Positions 23,366 through 30,809 of a stretch of DNA of 64,000 bases are shown one piece after another. Below the pieces are notes generated by a model. The model was not told the DNA's origin. It was given only the letters and a program-made list of their open reading frames with translations, and ran no database searches. This DNA comes from an uncultured Bacteroidia bacterium. GTDB lineage: Bacteria > Bacteroidota > Bacteroidia > Bacteroidales > UBA932. The DNA is taken from the NCBI GenBank assembly GCA_902790635.1, contig CADASN010000006.1, forward strand, positions 1 through 64,000. The letters run 5' to 3'. Positions within the stretch are counted from its first letter, which is position 1; every line of letters starts with the position of its first letter. A program made the translations under genes and the position numbers.

Positions 23366-24904
23366 ATGATAGAATTCAGATTAAAAAGAGATGGTAAAGA
23401 GTGCGTGATTTGGACGCGTGTATCAACAAAGTATCAGCAGGACAATGGCGGTAGCCTTGAGACACAGAAGGAAACCTGCGAAGAATATGCAAAGAGGTAT
23501 GGCTACCATGTAGCCGCCTATTTTGGTGGCAAGCACGAAAGTGCCAAGACACCAGGCAAGATGGTGACTGAAATGTATAACTACGTCAGAAGGAATAAAA
23601 ACATATCAACTATCTTGGTATCAGAGTTTGACAGGTTTTCACGTGCTTCGTGGCAGGCGTGCAAAATGCTTGACGAAATGCGTGAATTAGGTATCATTGT
23701 CATTGCCACCAAGTATGGACTTAACACGGAAACGAAGGAAGGGATGCTTATGGCAAAGAACACCTTAAACATGGCGGAATGGGACAACCAAAACAGAACC
23801 GACAAGTTTACCGATGGCAGGGAAAAATGTATCAAGGCAGGGGCGTGGATACAGAAACCTCCATTTGGCTATTATAAAGAAGGTAAAAGCCGTGATACGT
23901 GGTGCTACCTCAACGAAAAAGGAAAGTTACTCCGATATGCTTTCAAATGGAAGTTGGCAGGATTATCCAATAGTGAGATTTTGGACAAGTTGTCCGCACT
24001 CGGCTTACATATCACCAAGCAAGTCCTACACCGTGTGTTAACCAGTCCGTTTTACGCAGGTAAGATTTGCCATCAGTACACCCATTATGAAATGGTGGAC
24101 GGGCAGATAGAACCAGCTGTAACGTACATTGATTATCTGCGTGTGCAGGAGATTATGTCGGGGAGGACAGGCAAGTACACACAGAACAAGCATAATCCCA
24201 GTTTTCCCCTTACGAAGCATGTCTTATGTATCTATGATGATACCCCTTTTACCGCTTATACCAAGGAGAAGAAGTCCAAGGATACGGTACACTACTATGA
24301 CTACTACAAGTGCAACAAGGCGGGGTGCAAAACTAATGTGACTGCGAAGGAAATGCACGAGAAGTACGAAATGTTGTTAAACCGATATAGTGTTCCAGAG
24401 GAACTCTTATCAAACTTTGCATCATTGATTAAAGAGTCTTTCCGAAAAGTCTCTGACGAACTCGTCTCCCAGCGTACATTGTTAAAGAAGAAGATGACGG
24501 AGATAGACAACGACATCAAGAATGTACGTGTGCGATACGCGACAGGCAAGATAGATGAAGAAACTTATGAGACGGCCATGATGGAATTCAATAACCGCAA
24601 GGACTTGGTGATACTCGAACTTGATAAAAGCAACCTCAATTTATCGAACTACGAGAAGCAGATACCAACGGTTATTGCAACAGCCTCAAATATAAGCGGT
24701 TTATGGCACAACGCCACCCTTGAAAACAAGCGAAAAATCCAAAATTTAGTCTTTCCTAACGGTATCTTTTGGGACAAGCAAATTAGCGATTATCGAACCA
24801 TTTCAAGGAACGGTTTCTTCGATTTAATGGATAGATTTTCAGTCCGTTATGGAAATAAAAAAGAGGCAGCATCTTCGGATGCTGTCTCATTGTGCGGCAG
24901 GTGA
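23366..24904 (+). CDS. Large serine recombinase (integrase)
   Basis: 512 residues. Resolvase domain with nucleophile S20 (IWTRVSTKYQQ) and SEFDRFSRASW; then the Recombinase domain (about 165-265: KPPFGYYKEG, LAGLSNSEILDKL, HRVLTSPFYAGKI), a zinc-ribbon-like segment (LCIYDDTPF to YYKCNKAGCKTN) and a coiled coil (about 370-440). This layout is that of phage/ICE integrases of the large serine family, which recombine attP with attB without a tyrosine step. The last 15 or so residues (KEAASSDAVSLCGR) are encoded by the tRNA-Leu terminator and 3' end, so the native C-terminus was fixed by the integration site. Confidence 0.93.
   Translation: MIEFRLKRDGKECVIWTRVSTKYQQDNGGSLETQKETCEEYAKRYGYHVAAYFGGKHESAKTPGKMVTEMYNYVRRNKNISTILVSEFDRFSRASWQACKMLDEMRELGIIVIATKYGLNTETKEGMLMAKNTLNMAEWDNQNRTDKFTDGREKCIKAGAWIQKPPFGYYKEGKSRDTWCYLNEKGKLLRYAFKWKLAGLSNSEILDKLSALGLHITKQVLHRVLTSPFYAGKICHQYTHYEMVDGQIEPAVTYIDYLRVQEIMSGRTGKYTQNKHNPSFPLTKHVLCIYDDTPFTAYTKEKKSKDTVHYYDYYKCNKAGCKTNVTAKEMHEKYEMLLNRYSVPEELLSNFASLIKESFRKVSDELVSQRTLLKKKMTEIDNDIKNVRVRYATGKIDEETYETAMMEFNNRKDLVILELDKSNLNLSNYEKQIPTVIATASNISGLWHNATLENKRKIQNLVFPNGIFWDKQISDYRTISRNGFFDLMDRFSVRYGNKKEAASSDAVSLCGR
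24863..24888 (-). terminator. Intrinsic terminator of tRNA-Leu(GAG)
   Basis: On the minus strand GAGACAGCATC pairs with GATGCTGCCTC (one G-U) around CGAA and is followed by TTTTTT. It overlaps the end of the recombinase frame and the inferred right core. Confidence 0.8.
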
Positions 24905-24976
24905 GACTCGAACTCACACAGGCCAAACGCCCACTACCCCCTCAAAGTAGCGTGTCTACCATTTCACCACTGCCGC
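24893..24976 (-). tRNA. tRNA-Leu (anticodon GAG)
   Basis: Acceptor GCGGCAG/CTGCCGC with discriminator A; D-arm AAATGGTAGACAC; anticodon stem CTACT/GGTAG around TTGAGGG (anticodon GAG); long variable arm typical of class II tRNAs; T arm GTGAGTTCGAGTCTCAC. 84 nt, no encoded CCA. Its 3' end overlaps the recombinase frame by 12 nt. Confidence 0.95.
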
Positions 24977-24993
24977 ATTCTACTTTGGGACTG

Positions 24994-25001
24994 CAAAATT
25001 A
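24994..25001 (-). promoter_or_regulatory. TAnnTTTG promoter box (TAATTTTG) of tRNA-Leu(GAG)
   Basis: TAATTTTG on the minus strand ends 17 nt before the mature tRNA 5' end, the right distance for a short leader. Confidence 0.5.
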
Positions 25002-25033
25002 GGGATATTTCTGAAAATCGCAAAAATTTTTCT

Positions 25034-25041
25034 TAAATTTG
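25034..25041 (+). promoter_or_regulatory. TAnnTTTG promoter box (TAAATTTG) of the hemerythrin/LuxR gene
   Basis: TAAATTTG lies 7 nt before the ATG at 25049, implying a nearly leaderless mRNA. Confidence 0.45.
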
Positions 25042-25048
25042 TCTTGAT

Positions 25049-25987
25049 ATGGACAAGTTTTCGAGTCACATGAAAGTTGCGGACCTCGTCGAAGCCAATT
25101 ATCGGCTGCTCGGCGTGTTGGCCCGTGTGGGAATTGACGGAAGTTTCGGGGAGAAAACTGTTTCTGAGGTCTGCAGCCAGTGCGGTCTGGATGCGGATAC
25201 GGTCATCCTGCTGTGCAAGGTATATACTTTCCCGGATTTCCGGCCGACGATGGAGATGCTGCGCAGCAGTCACGTCGGGGACGTGCTCCGCTACCTGCAC
25301 CAGTCGCACGATTACTATCTCAACCGTGCGCTCGTGGAGATGGAAGCGTCCATCTCGCGGCTTCTTTCGCCCTGCTCGCAGCGGCAGCAGGATGTGGTCT
25401 GGAATTTCTTCCGGGGTTATAAGGTCGAGTTGAAGAACCATTTCGGCTTCGAGGAGGAAGAGGTCATCCCTTATGTGCAGGGGCTGATCATCGGCCAGCA
25501 CCGGAGCGGCTTCTCGATCGACCGTTTCGAGGAGAACCATTCCAACATCGACGAGAAGCTTTCCGACTTCAAGAACCTGGTGATGAAGTCGCTGCCGCAG
25601 GAATGCGACACCGCTGCGCGGATCTCGCTGCTGATATCGGTGTTCGCCCTCCAGGAGGATCTCAAGTGCCATACCTGGATCGAGGACAACGTCCTTGTGC
25701 CGATGGTGCGTCTGCTGGAGAATCCGCGCCGCGTCCGCGACGAGGAGCGGCCGTCCGATGCGCTGTCCGAGGAGCGTTCCGAGCTTTCCGACCGGGAGAA
25801 GGAGATCCTGGTGAGCGTGGCGCAGGGCCTGCTCAACAAGGAGATCGCGGACAAGCATCACATTTCGATCAATACCGTGATCACGCACCGCAAGAACATC
25901 ACCCGCAAGACCGGGATCAAGACGGTTCCGGGCCTGACGGTGTACGCAATCCTCAACAACCTGATTGATATCAATACGATCGAGTAG
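25049..25987 (+). CDS. Hemerythrin-domain LuxR-type transcription regulator
   Basis: 312 residues in three parts. Residues 8-60 resemble the ScdA/RIC N-terminal (DUF542-like) helices (KVADLVEANYRLLGVLARVGID, VCSQCGLDADTVILLC). Residues about 75-215 form a hemerythrin-like four-helix bundle with candidate iron ligands in YLHQSHDYYL, KNHFGFEEEEV, EENHSNIDEK and KCHTWIEDN. The C-terminal 65 residues are a LuxR HTH (LSDREKEILVSVAQGLLNKEIADKHHISINTVITHR, not written as one motif here). It is likely a cytoplasmic sensor of oxygen, NO or peroxide. Followed after 4 bases by queH. Confidence 0.85.
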   Translation: MDKFSSHMKVADLVEANYRLLGVLARVGIDGSFGEKTVSEVCSQCGLDADTVILLCKVYTFPDFRPTMEMLRSSHVGDVLRYLHQSHDYYLNRALVEMEASISRLLSPCSQRQQDVVWNFFRGYKVELKNHFGFEEEEVIPYVQGLIIGQHRSGFSIDRFEENHSNIDEKLSDFKNLVMKSLPQECDTAARISLLISVFALQEDLKCHTWIEDNVLVPMVRLLENPRRVRDEERPSDALSEERSELSDREKEILVSVAQGLLNKEIADKHHISINTVITHRKNITRKTGIKTVPGLTVYAILNNLIDINTIE

Positions 25988-25991
25988 GGCC

Positions 25992-26696
25992 ATGGTGAAG
26001 GTAGAAGCGCCTGGCGGGGCGAAGGAAATCCTGCTGCACGCATGTTGTGCGCCGTGTTCCGGGGCCGTTCTGGAGTGCCTCCGGGACAGCGGGATTCGTC
26101 CGGTGGTCTTCTTCAGCAATTCGAATATCGCGCCCCGCGGGGAGTATGACCTGCGCCTGGCGGAGCTCCGGCGCTATGGTGACGTGATGGGGGTGGAGGT
26201 GGTCGAGGACGAATACGACCACGCGGCCTGGCTGGAGGCGGTGCGCGGGCTTGAACGGGAGCCGGAGCGCGGCCGCCGCTGCGAGGCGTGTTTCCGTTTC
26301 CGGCTGGGCCGGGCGGCAGAATATGCCGGAAGCCGCGGCCTGCCGGTCCTCGCCACGACCCTGGCTTCTTCCCGCTGGAAGGATCTCGATCAGGTCAATG
26401 CTGCCGGGGAGGTTGCTTGCAGCCGAAGGACTGCCACCTTTAGCGGGAGCAGCGAACTGCCTCCGGAAACGTCCGGCTGCGCCGGACCCCTCCCATCTGT
26501 CGATGGACCCCTCCCTCTTACGATGCCGAGGGTGGCACGGTTTCCAGAGGCAGTTGCTGCTCCCGCCCAGCAATCAGTATTCTTTTGGCCGCAGAACTGG
26601 AGGAAAGGCGGATTGCAGCCAAGACGAAATGAGATCATCCGGGAGCAATGCTTCTATAACCAGACCTGGTGCGGCTGTGAATTTTCAAGAAGGTAA
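25992..26696 (+). CDS. queH: Epoxyqueuosine reductase QueH, with an internal insert
   Basis: 234 residues, about 45 more than Bacteroides relatives. QueH reduces epoxyqueuosine to queuosine in tRNA wobble position. Conserved Cys and motifs are present: LHACCAPCSG, RRCEACFRFRLG, ATTLASSRWKDLDQVNAAGE, FFWPQNWRKGGLQPRRNE and the terminal YNQTWCGCEFS. Between AAGEVACS and QQSVFFWPQNW the frame runs through about 45 Pro/Ser/Ala-rich residues encoded by a palindromic element. The start was placed at the ATG 4 bases after the regulator stop. Confidence 0.9.
   Translation: MVKVEAPGGAKEILLHACCAPCSGAVLECLRDSGIRPVVFFSNSNIAPRGEYDLRLAELRRYGDVMGVEVVEDEYDHAAWLEAVRGLEREPERGRRCEACFRFRLGRAAEYAGSRGLPVLATTLASSRWKDLDQVNAAGEVACSRRTATFSGSSELPPETSGCAGPLPSVDGPLPLTMPRVARFPEAVAAPAQQSVFFWPQNWRKGGLQPRRNEIIREQCFYNQTWCGCEFSRR
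26443..26566. repeat. MITE-like palindrome inserted in frame in queH
   Basis: GCGGGAGCAGC-GAACTGCCTC-GGAAAC at 26443-26470 is the inverse of GTTTCC-GAGGCAGTT-GCTGCTCCCGC at 26540-26566 (two small differences). The middle holds GTCCGGC-TGC-GCCGGAC at 26471-26487. The inserted DNA keeps the queH frame open from both sides. Confidence 0.65.
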
Positions 26697-26720
26697 AAAC
26701 CATTTTTAATCATATTCATT

Positions 26721-26897
26721 ATGCTTACAACTCTTATCTACATCCTGGGTATCGTCGCCGCAGTGTGGTGCGTACTGGACATCTTCAAACACAACAAGCT
26801 GGAGCCCCTCTACAAGATCCTCCTCTCCATCGCCGTCCTGGCCTTCAGCTGGGTGGGCCTGGCCGTGTACTACTTCCTGATCCGCAACAAAATCTAG
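26721..26897 (+). CDS. Small membrane protein, PLDc_N-like
   Basis: 58 residues, MLTTLIYILGIVAAVWCVLD then IFKHNKLEPLYKIL and SIAVLAFSWVGLAVYYF-LIRNKI. Two membrane helices with a short charged loop follow the pattern of the phospholipase D N-terminal (PLDc_N) mini-domain. Standalone members are common in Bacteroidota and of unknown role, perhaps in envelope lipid metabolism. It lies downstream of queH in the same direction. Confidence 0.6.
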   Translation: MLTTLIYILGIVAAVWCVLDIFKHNKLEPLYKILLSIAVLAFSWVGLAVYYFLIRNKI

Positions 26898-26925
26898 CAG
26901 GTCCGGATCGAATCCTCCGCATAAG

Positions 26926-27026
26926 GAAGCTGACTAAAAAGAGAATCTTCTGCAGGTTGCACCTGCCTCAGAATGACACGAGTCTGTCATGCTGAGCGAA
27001 GTGAAGGCATCTTTTTAGTCAGCTTC
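26926..27026. repeat. MITE-like element with 17-bp terminal inverted repeats
   Basis: GAAGCTGACTAAAAAGA at 26926-26942 and its exact complement at 27010-27026. Inside are nested stems GCAGGT/ACCTGC and TCAGAATGACA with TGTCATGCTGA, the latter carrying the widespread TCATGCTGAGCGAAGTGAAG motif. The right end runs into T7, so it may also act as a terminator for the upstream genes. Confidence 0.75.
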
Positions 27027-27110
27027 TTTTTTGTCTCCGCAAGTCGGCGAAAACCCGTTCATTGGGTTGAAGAATCTGGCTCTCAAACCAGTTCGGCCCA
27101 ATACGAAAAG

Positions 27111-27204
27111 CACAGCTGCCAGGGGCAAAACAGGCCCCTACGGCCCCTAGCAGGTAAAATAACTGGCTGCCAGGGGCAAAACAGGCCCCCAGCGCCCCTG
27201 ACAA
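27111..27204 (+). repeat. Dispersed 94-bp intergenic repeat, copy 2
   Basis: About 90% identical to the complement of 18113-18206, with the same two tandem CTGCCAGGGGCAAAACAGG units. A further partial unit (CGCCAGGGGCGTATAGCGC) follows at about 27219-27238 and falls inside the end of the small FeoB-associated gene. Confidence 0.85.
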
Positions 27205-27208
27205 CCGT

Positions 27209-27418
27209 TTATTTGTATCGCCAGGGGCGTATAGCGCGAAGGCTTTTTCCACCCGGATCCGGCTTGCAGTGCGGGCAAGTGGGGCCGCCCGCGCAGCCAC
27301 TGCAGCCTGAAGAGCCGCAGCTGCAGCCGCCGGAGCGGCCGGCACGCAGGTAGGCGCGCAGCGCGAAGAAGAGCGCTACGGCCACCAGCAGCAGGACGAT
27401 CAGGGTCGGCAGGTTCAT
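27209..27418 (-). CDS. FeoB-associated Cys-rich membrane protein
   Basis: 69 residues: a membrane helix (TLIVLLLVAVALFFALRAYL), then a Gly/Cys-rich tail (GGCSCGSSGCSGCAGGPTCPHC). This is the small protein regularly encoded right after feoB in Bacteroidota. Here it starts 5 bases after the feoB stop. The last ten or so codons (LRAIRPWRYK) come from repeat sequence, so the C-terminus may be an accidental extension. Confidence 0.8.
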   Translation of the reverse strand: MNLPTLIVLLLVAVALFFALRAYLRAGRSGGCSCGSSGCSGCAGGPTCPHCKPDPGGKSLRAIRPWRYK

Positions 27419-27422
27419 AAGC

Positions 27423-29771
27423 TTACATCATCCACAATCCGGCAATCCAATAGGCCAGCAGCGCAACGATCCACGCCACCACGCACTGGAACAGCACCAT
27501 GGCCACAGCCCATTTGCCGCCAAGCTCGCGCTTGACCGCGGCGATGGCGGCCACGCAGGGCGTGTACAGCAGGCAGAAAGCCAGCATCGGCACGGCAGTC
27601 AGAGCCGTCATCGAAGCCGTCACATCCAGCACTCCCAGCGTCGCGACCACACTCTCCTTCGCGAGGAATCCGGTCACCAGCGCCGTCACGATCCGCCAGT
27701 CTCCCAGCCCGAGCGGGCGGAAAAGCGGAGCCAGCAGGCCGGCGATTCCCGCCAGCATGCTGTCCTCGGCGGGCACGAGTTGCAGGCGCCAGTCGAAACT
27801 CTGCAGGACCCAGATGACGATCGAAGCGATGAAGATCACGGTAAACGCCCGCTGCAGGAAGTCCTTGGTCTTGTCCCAGAGGAGGTGTCCCACATTTTTC
27901 GCGCCCGGCAGGCGATAGTTCGGCAGCTCCATCACGAACGGAGCCGGCTCGCTCCGGTTCGGCAGCAGCTTGGCGATCAGCGCCAGCAGGACGCCGACCA
28001 GGATGGCCGACAGGTAGAGGATCACCAGCACCAGTCCCCCGTGACCCGGGAAAAAGGCACTCGTGAAGAAAGCGTAGATCGGAATCTTCGCCGAGCAGCT
28101 CATATACGGCGTCAGCAGGATGGTCATCCGGCGGTCACGCGACGAGGGCAGCGTCCGGGTGGCCATCACGGCGGGCACGGAGCAGCCGAAGCCGATCAGC
28201 AGCGGCACGATGCTGCGCCCGCTCAGGCCGATCTTGCGCAGGATCTTGTCCGTCACGAAGGCCACGCGAGCCATGTACCCGCTGTCTTCCAGCATTGACA
28301 GGAAGAAGAAAAGAATGATGATGATCGGCACGAAACTGACCACGGTACCCACGCCTCCGAACACGCCGTCCACGACCAGCGACCGGACGGCATCGCTGAC
28401 GCCCCAGTTCGCGAGGCCGACATTGACCACGCCGGCCAGCCACTGGATCCCCTGGTCCAGCAGGTCCTGCAGCGGAGCGCCCAGCACATCGATCGAGAGC
28501 CAGATGACCAGGGACATCACCGCGATGAAAATGGGAATGGCCGTCCACTTGCCCGTCAGGATCCGGTCGATCCGGCGGCTGCGGCGGTATTCCTTGCTCT
28601 CGCGCGGTTTGACGACCGTCTGCGCGCAGAGTTTCCGGATGAATGCGAAGCGCATGTCGGCCATCGCCGCATTGCGGTCCATGCCGCGTTCCTGCTCCAT
28701 CTGGACGATGATGTGCTCCACCATCTCCTTCTCGTTCTGCTGCAGGCCCAGCGCCCGCTCCACTGCGGCGTCGCCCTCCACCAGCCGGCTCGCTGCGAAC
28801 CGCAGCGGAATGCCTGCCCGCTCCGCATGGTCCTCGATCAGGTGCATGATCCCGTGCAGGCAGCGGTGAACCGCCCCGCCGTGGTCATCCTTGTCGCAGA
28901 AATCCTGACGCGCGGGCCGCTCCTGGTACCGCGCCACGTGGACCGCGTGCTCGACGAGCTCGTCAATGCCTTCATTGCGCGAAGCGGAAATCGGCAGGAC
29001 CGGCAGGCCAAGGATCTCCTCCATCTCGTTGACGCGGATGGAGCCGCCGTTGTTGCGGACCTCGTCCATCATGTTGAGTGCCAGCACCATCGGGATGTTC
29101 AGCTCCATCAGCTGCATGGTTAGGTAGAGGTTGCGTTCGATGTTGCCCGCATCCACGATGTTGATGATGCCGAAGGGCTTTTCATGCAGGATGAAATCGC
29201 GGGAAACGATCTCTTCGGAGGTATAGGGCGAGAGCGAATAGATGCCCGGCAGGTCGGTAACGAGCGTGTCGGCATGGCCGCGGATCACGCCGTCCTTGCG
29301 GTCCACCGTCACGCCCGGGAAGTTGCCGACATGCTGGTTGGCACCGGTCAGCTGGTTGAAGAGCGTGGTCTTGCCGCAGTTCTGGTTGCCCGCCAGGGCA
29401 AAAGTGAGCATCGTCCCGTCCGGGAGCGGATGCTCGTGGGTCTTGTCGTGGTATTTGCCGGCTTCGCCGAAGCCCGGGTGGGCGTCGGGATCGACGGAAT
29501 GGACGGATGTGTCTTCCGCCAGGCCGGAGGCCGGCTCCGGCAGGTCCTCTGTCGGTTCGATGCCGATCTGTGCGGCATCCGCGAGGCGCAGCGTCAGGGC
29601 GTAGCCGTTGATGAGCAATTCCATCGGGTCGCCGAGCGGGGCGTATTTGACAAGTTTGACGTGGGCCCCGGGGATGAGACCCATATCCAGGAAATGCTGG
29701 CGCAGGGTGCCTGTGCCGCCAACAGTCAGGATGACGGCATGGCCGCCGACCGGAAGTTCTCGAAGTGTCAT
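27423..29771 (-). CDS. feoB: FeoA-FeoB fusion, ferrous iron transporter
   Basis: 782 residues. Residues 1-72 form an SH3-like FeoA domain (LRELPVGGHAVI, HFLDMGLIPGAHV). The G domain from about 125 has GNQNCGKTTLFNQL, TVDRKDGV, DLPGIYSL and NMMDE. About eleven membrane helices follow with the two Gate motifs (VIWLSIDVLGAPLQDLL..., VSFVPIIIILFF; and SCSVPAVMATRTL, CLLYTPCVAAIAAV). Imports Fe2+ across the inner membrane. Fusion of FeoA and FeoB is the usual Bacteroidota form. No iron box was identified upstream. Confidence 0.96.
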   Translation of the reverse strand: MTLRELPVGGHAVILTVGGTGTLRQHFLDMGLIPGAHVKLVKYAPLGDPMELLINGYALTLRLADAAQIGIEPTEDLPEPASGLAEDTSVHSVDPDAHPGFGEAGKYHDKTHEHPLPDGTMLTFALAGNQNCGKTTLFNQLTGANQHVGNFPGVTVDRKDGVIRGHADTLVTDLPGIYSLSPYTSEEIVSRDFILHEKPFGIINIVDAGNIERNLYLTMQLMELNIPMVLALNMMDEVRNNGGSIRVNEMEEILGLPVLPISASRNEGIDELVEHAVHVARYQERPARQDFCDKDDHGGAVHRCLHGIMHLIEDHAERAGIPLRFAASRLVEGDAAVERALGLQQNEKEMVEHIIVQMEQERGMDRNAAMADMRFAFIRKLCAQTVVKPRESKEYRRSRRIDRILTGKWTAIPIFIAVMSLVIWLSIDVLGAPLQDLLDQGIQWLAGVVNVGLANWGVSDAVRSLVVDGVFGGVGTVVSFVPIIIILFFFLSMLEDSGYMARVAFVTDKILRKIGLSGRSIVPLLIGFGCSVPAVMATRTLPSSRDRRMTILLTPYMSCSAKIPIYAFFTSAFFPGHGGLVLVILYLSAILVGVLLALIAKLLPNRSEPAPFVMELPNYRLPGAKNVGHLLWDKTKDFLQRAFTVIFIASIVIWVLQSFDWRLQLVPAEDSMLAGIAGLLAPLFRPLGLGDWRIVTALVTGFLAKESVVATLGVLDVTASMTALTAVPMLAFCLLYTPCVAAIAAVKRELGGKWAVAMVLFQCVVAWIVALLAYWIAGLWMM

Positions 29772-29882
29772 CGTTTGCCTTTAATCCAATTTGCAAAGAT
29801 GGTACTTCTGCGCGGTTATTTCAATCCCTATTAATGGGGATTTGGTCCGGCGGGCGGAGTCTTCCAGACGGGCGGACGGAAA

Positions 29883-30809
29883 TTATTTTTCGGACAGGTT
29901 TGCCGAAAAACCAATTTCCGCTCCGCTGTCCGCCGCCGAACTTAAAAAGGCGCCCGTTTGGATAGAGGCTTCGCGGAGCGCTTCGATCTCCGGGAAGCGG
30001 GAGATCAGTTCGGGGATGAAGCGCCAGGGTACGGCGGAGAAGTTCTTGAGCCCCATGCCGACAAGCTCGAGCACCTCGCGGATGCGAACCCGGCGCCAGG
30101 AGCGGTTCGGGTCGCAGGCCTTGACCACGGTGGCGATGCACTTGAGCTGCAGCTTCTTGTCGCGGCTGAGGCGACGGCCGCCGCGGTCGTGGACCGCCCG
30201 TGCCGCCGGCACCACGCCGCAGTACAGCTTGTGCCAGTGCAGCCGGTGGATCCAGTTGTCATCCTCGCCGTATTGCTTGAAGGCCGGCGAGAAACCGCCG
30301 ACGGTCTCGATGGCCTTGCGGCTCACCAGCCAGTGCGCCGCCATCACGAAGGGCACCTCCACGACCAGTTGGTCGTTGTGGTATCCGCGGATCGCGGCGT
30401 CGATGTATTTGCCGCATTTCTTGTCGAAGCGCTTGTCCCGCCGCCCGCCTGCATTCAGCTGCATCGGGCTGAGGATCCCCCATTCGGGCTTGTGGGCCGC
30501 GAGGAGCTTCTCCAGCGTGTCCTTCTCCAGCCAGGCATCCTGGTTGAGCAGGTAGGCGAAGCCGTAGCCTTCGTCCAGGGCGATGCGCAGGCCGAGGTTG
30601 TTGGCAGCGCCGAATCCGAGATTCTCCCCCGTCTCGATGATCCGGGTGCCCGGGAAATCGGTGCGGATCAGCGGGAGGGTGCCGTCCGTGGAGCCGTTGT
30701 CGATCACGACGACATCTGCCGGAAACGTGGACTTCTCCACGCTCCGCAGGCAGCGCTGGATCCATTTCAACGCATTGTAGGTCACGATGATGACGAGGAC
30801 GTTAGCCAT
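29883..30809 (-). CDS. Glycosyltransferase family 2 (rhamnosyltransferase-like)
   Basis: 308 residues. GT-A fold with ANVLVIIVTYNALKWI at the N-terminus, VVIDNGSTDGT, GFGAANNLGLRIA, YLLNQDAWLEKDTL (donor-site acidic residues) and YGEDDNWIHRLH. Transfers a sugar from a nucleotide donor in surface glycan assembly. Its ATG overlaps the stop of the second GT2 gene by 8 bases, so the two form an operon. Confidence 0.85.
   Translation of the reverse strand: MANVLVIIVTYNALKWIQRCLRSVEKSTFPADVVVIDNGSTDGTLPLIRTDFPGTRIIETGENLGFGAANNLGLRIALDEGYGFAYLLNQDAWLEKDTLEKLLAAHKPEWGILSPMQLNAGGRRDKRFDKKCGKYIDAAIRGYHNDQLVVEVPFVMAAHWLVSRKAIETVGGFSPAFKQYGEDDNWIHRLHWHKLYCGVVPAARAVHDRGGRRLSRDKKLQLKCIATVVKACDPNRSWRRVRIREVLELVGMGLKNFSAVPWRFIPELISRFPEIEALREASIQTGAFLSSAADSGAEIGFSANLSEK

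Larger units (their letters stand above)
18263..24864 (+). mobile_element. AT-rich integrative element with serine recombinase, inferred 6.6 kb
   Basis: The sequence turns AT-rich just after 18263 and back to GC-rich after the tRNA-Leu at 24893. An 8-bp AAAAAAGA occurs at both ends (18263-18270 and 24857-24864), each time next to a terminator-like hairpin; removing the interval rebuilds a normal U-tract terminator for tRNA-Leu(GAG). Cargo in order: a NUMOD3-like small protein, a replication-like protein, a lipoprotein, a repeat-flanked GIY-YIG protein, a small basic protein, a serine resolvase and a large serine recombinase. No conjugation, capsid or resistance gene is seen. Boundaries are inferred, not proven. 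Confidence 0.6.
26898..27208. other. Intergenic region made of two repeats
   Basis: Filled by a 101-bp palindromic element (26926-27026), a stretch near 27030-27110 with no signal, and the second copy of the 94-bp repeat (27111-27204). No gene seen. Confidence 0.7.

Noticed and set aside
26926-27026. Simple terminator only
   Set aside because: The stem of 17 bp encloses 67 nt of further stems; it is more than a terminator, so it is listed as a MITE-like repeat although termination is possible.
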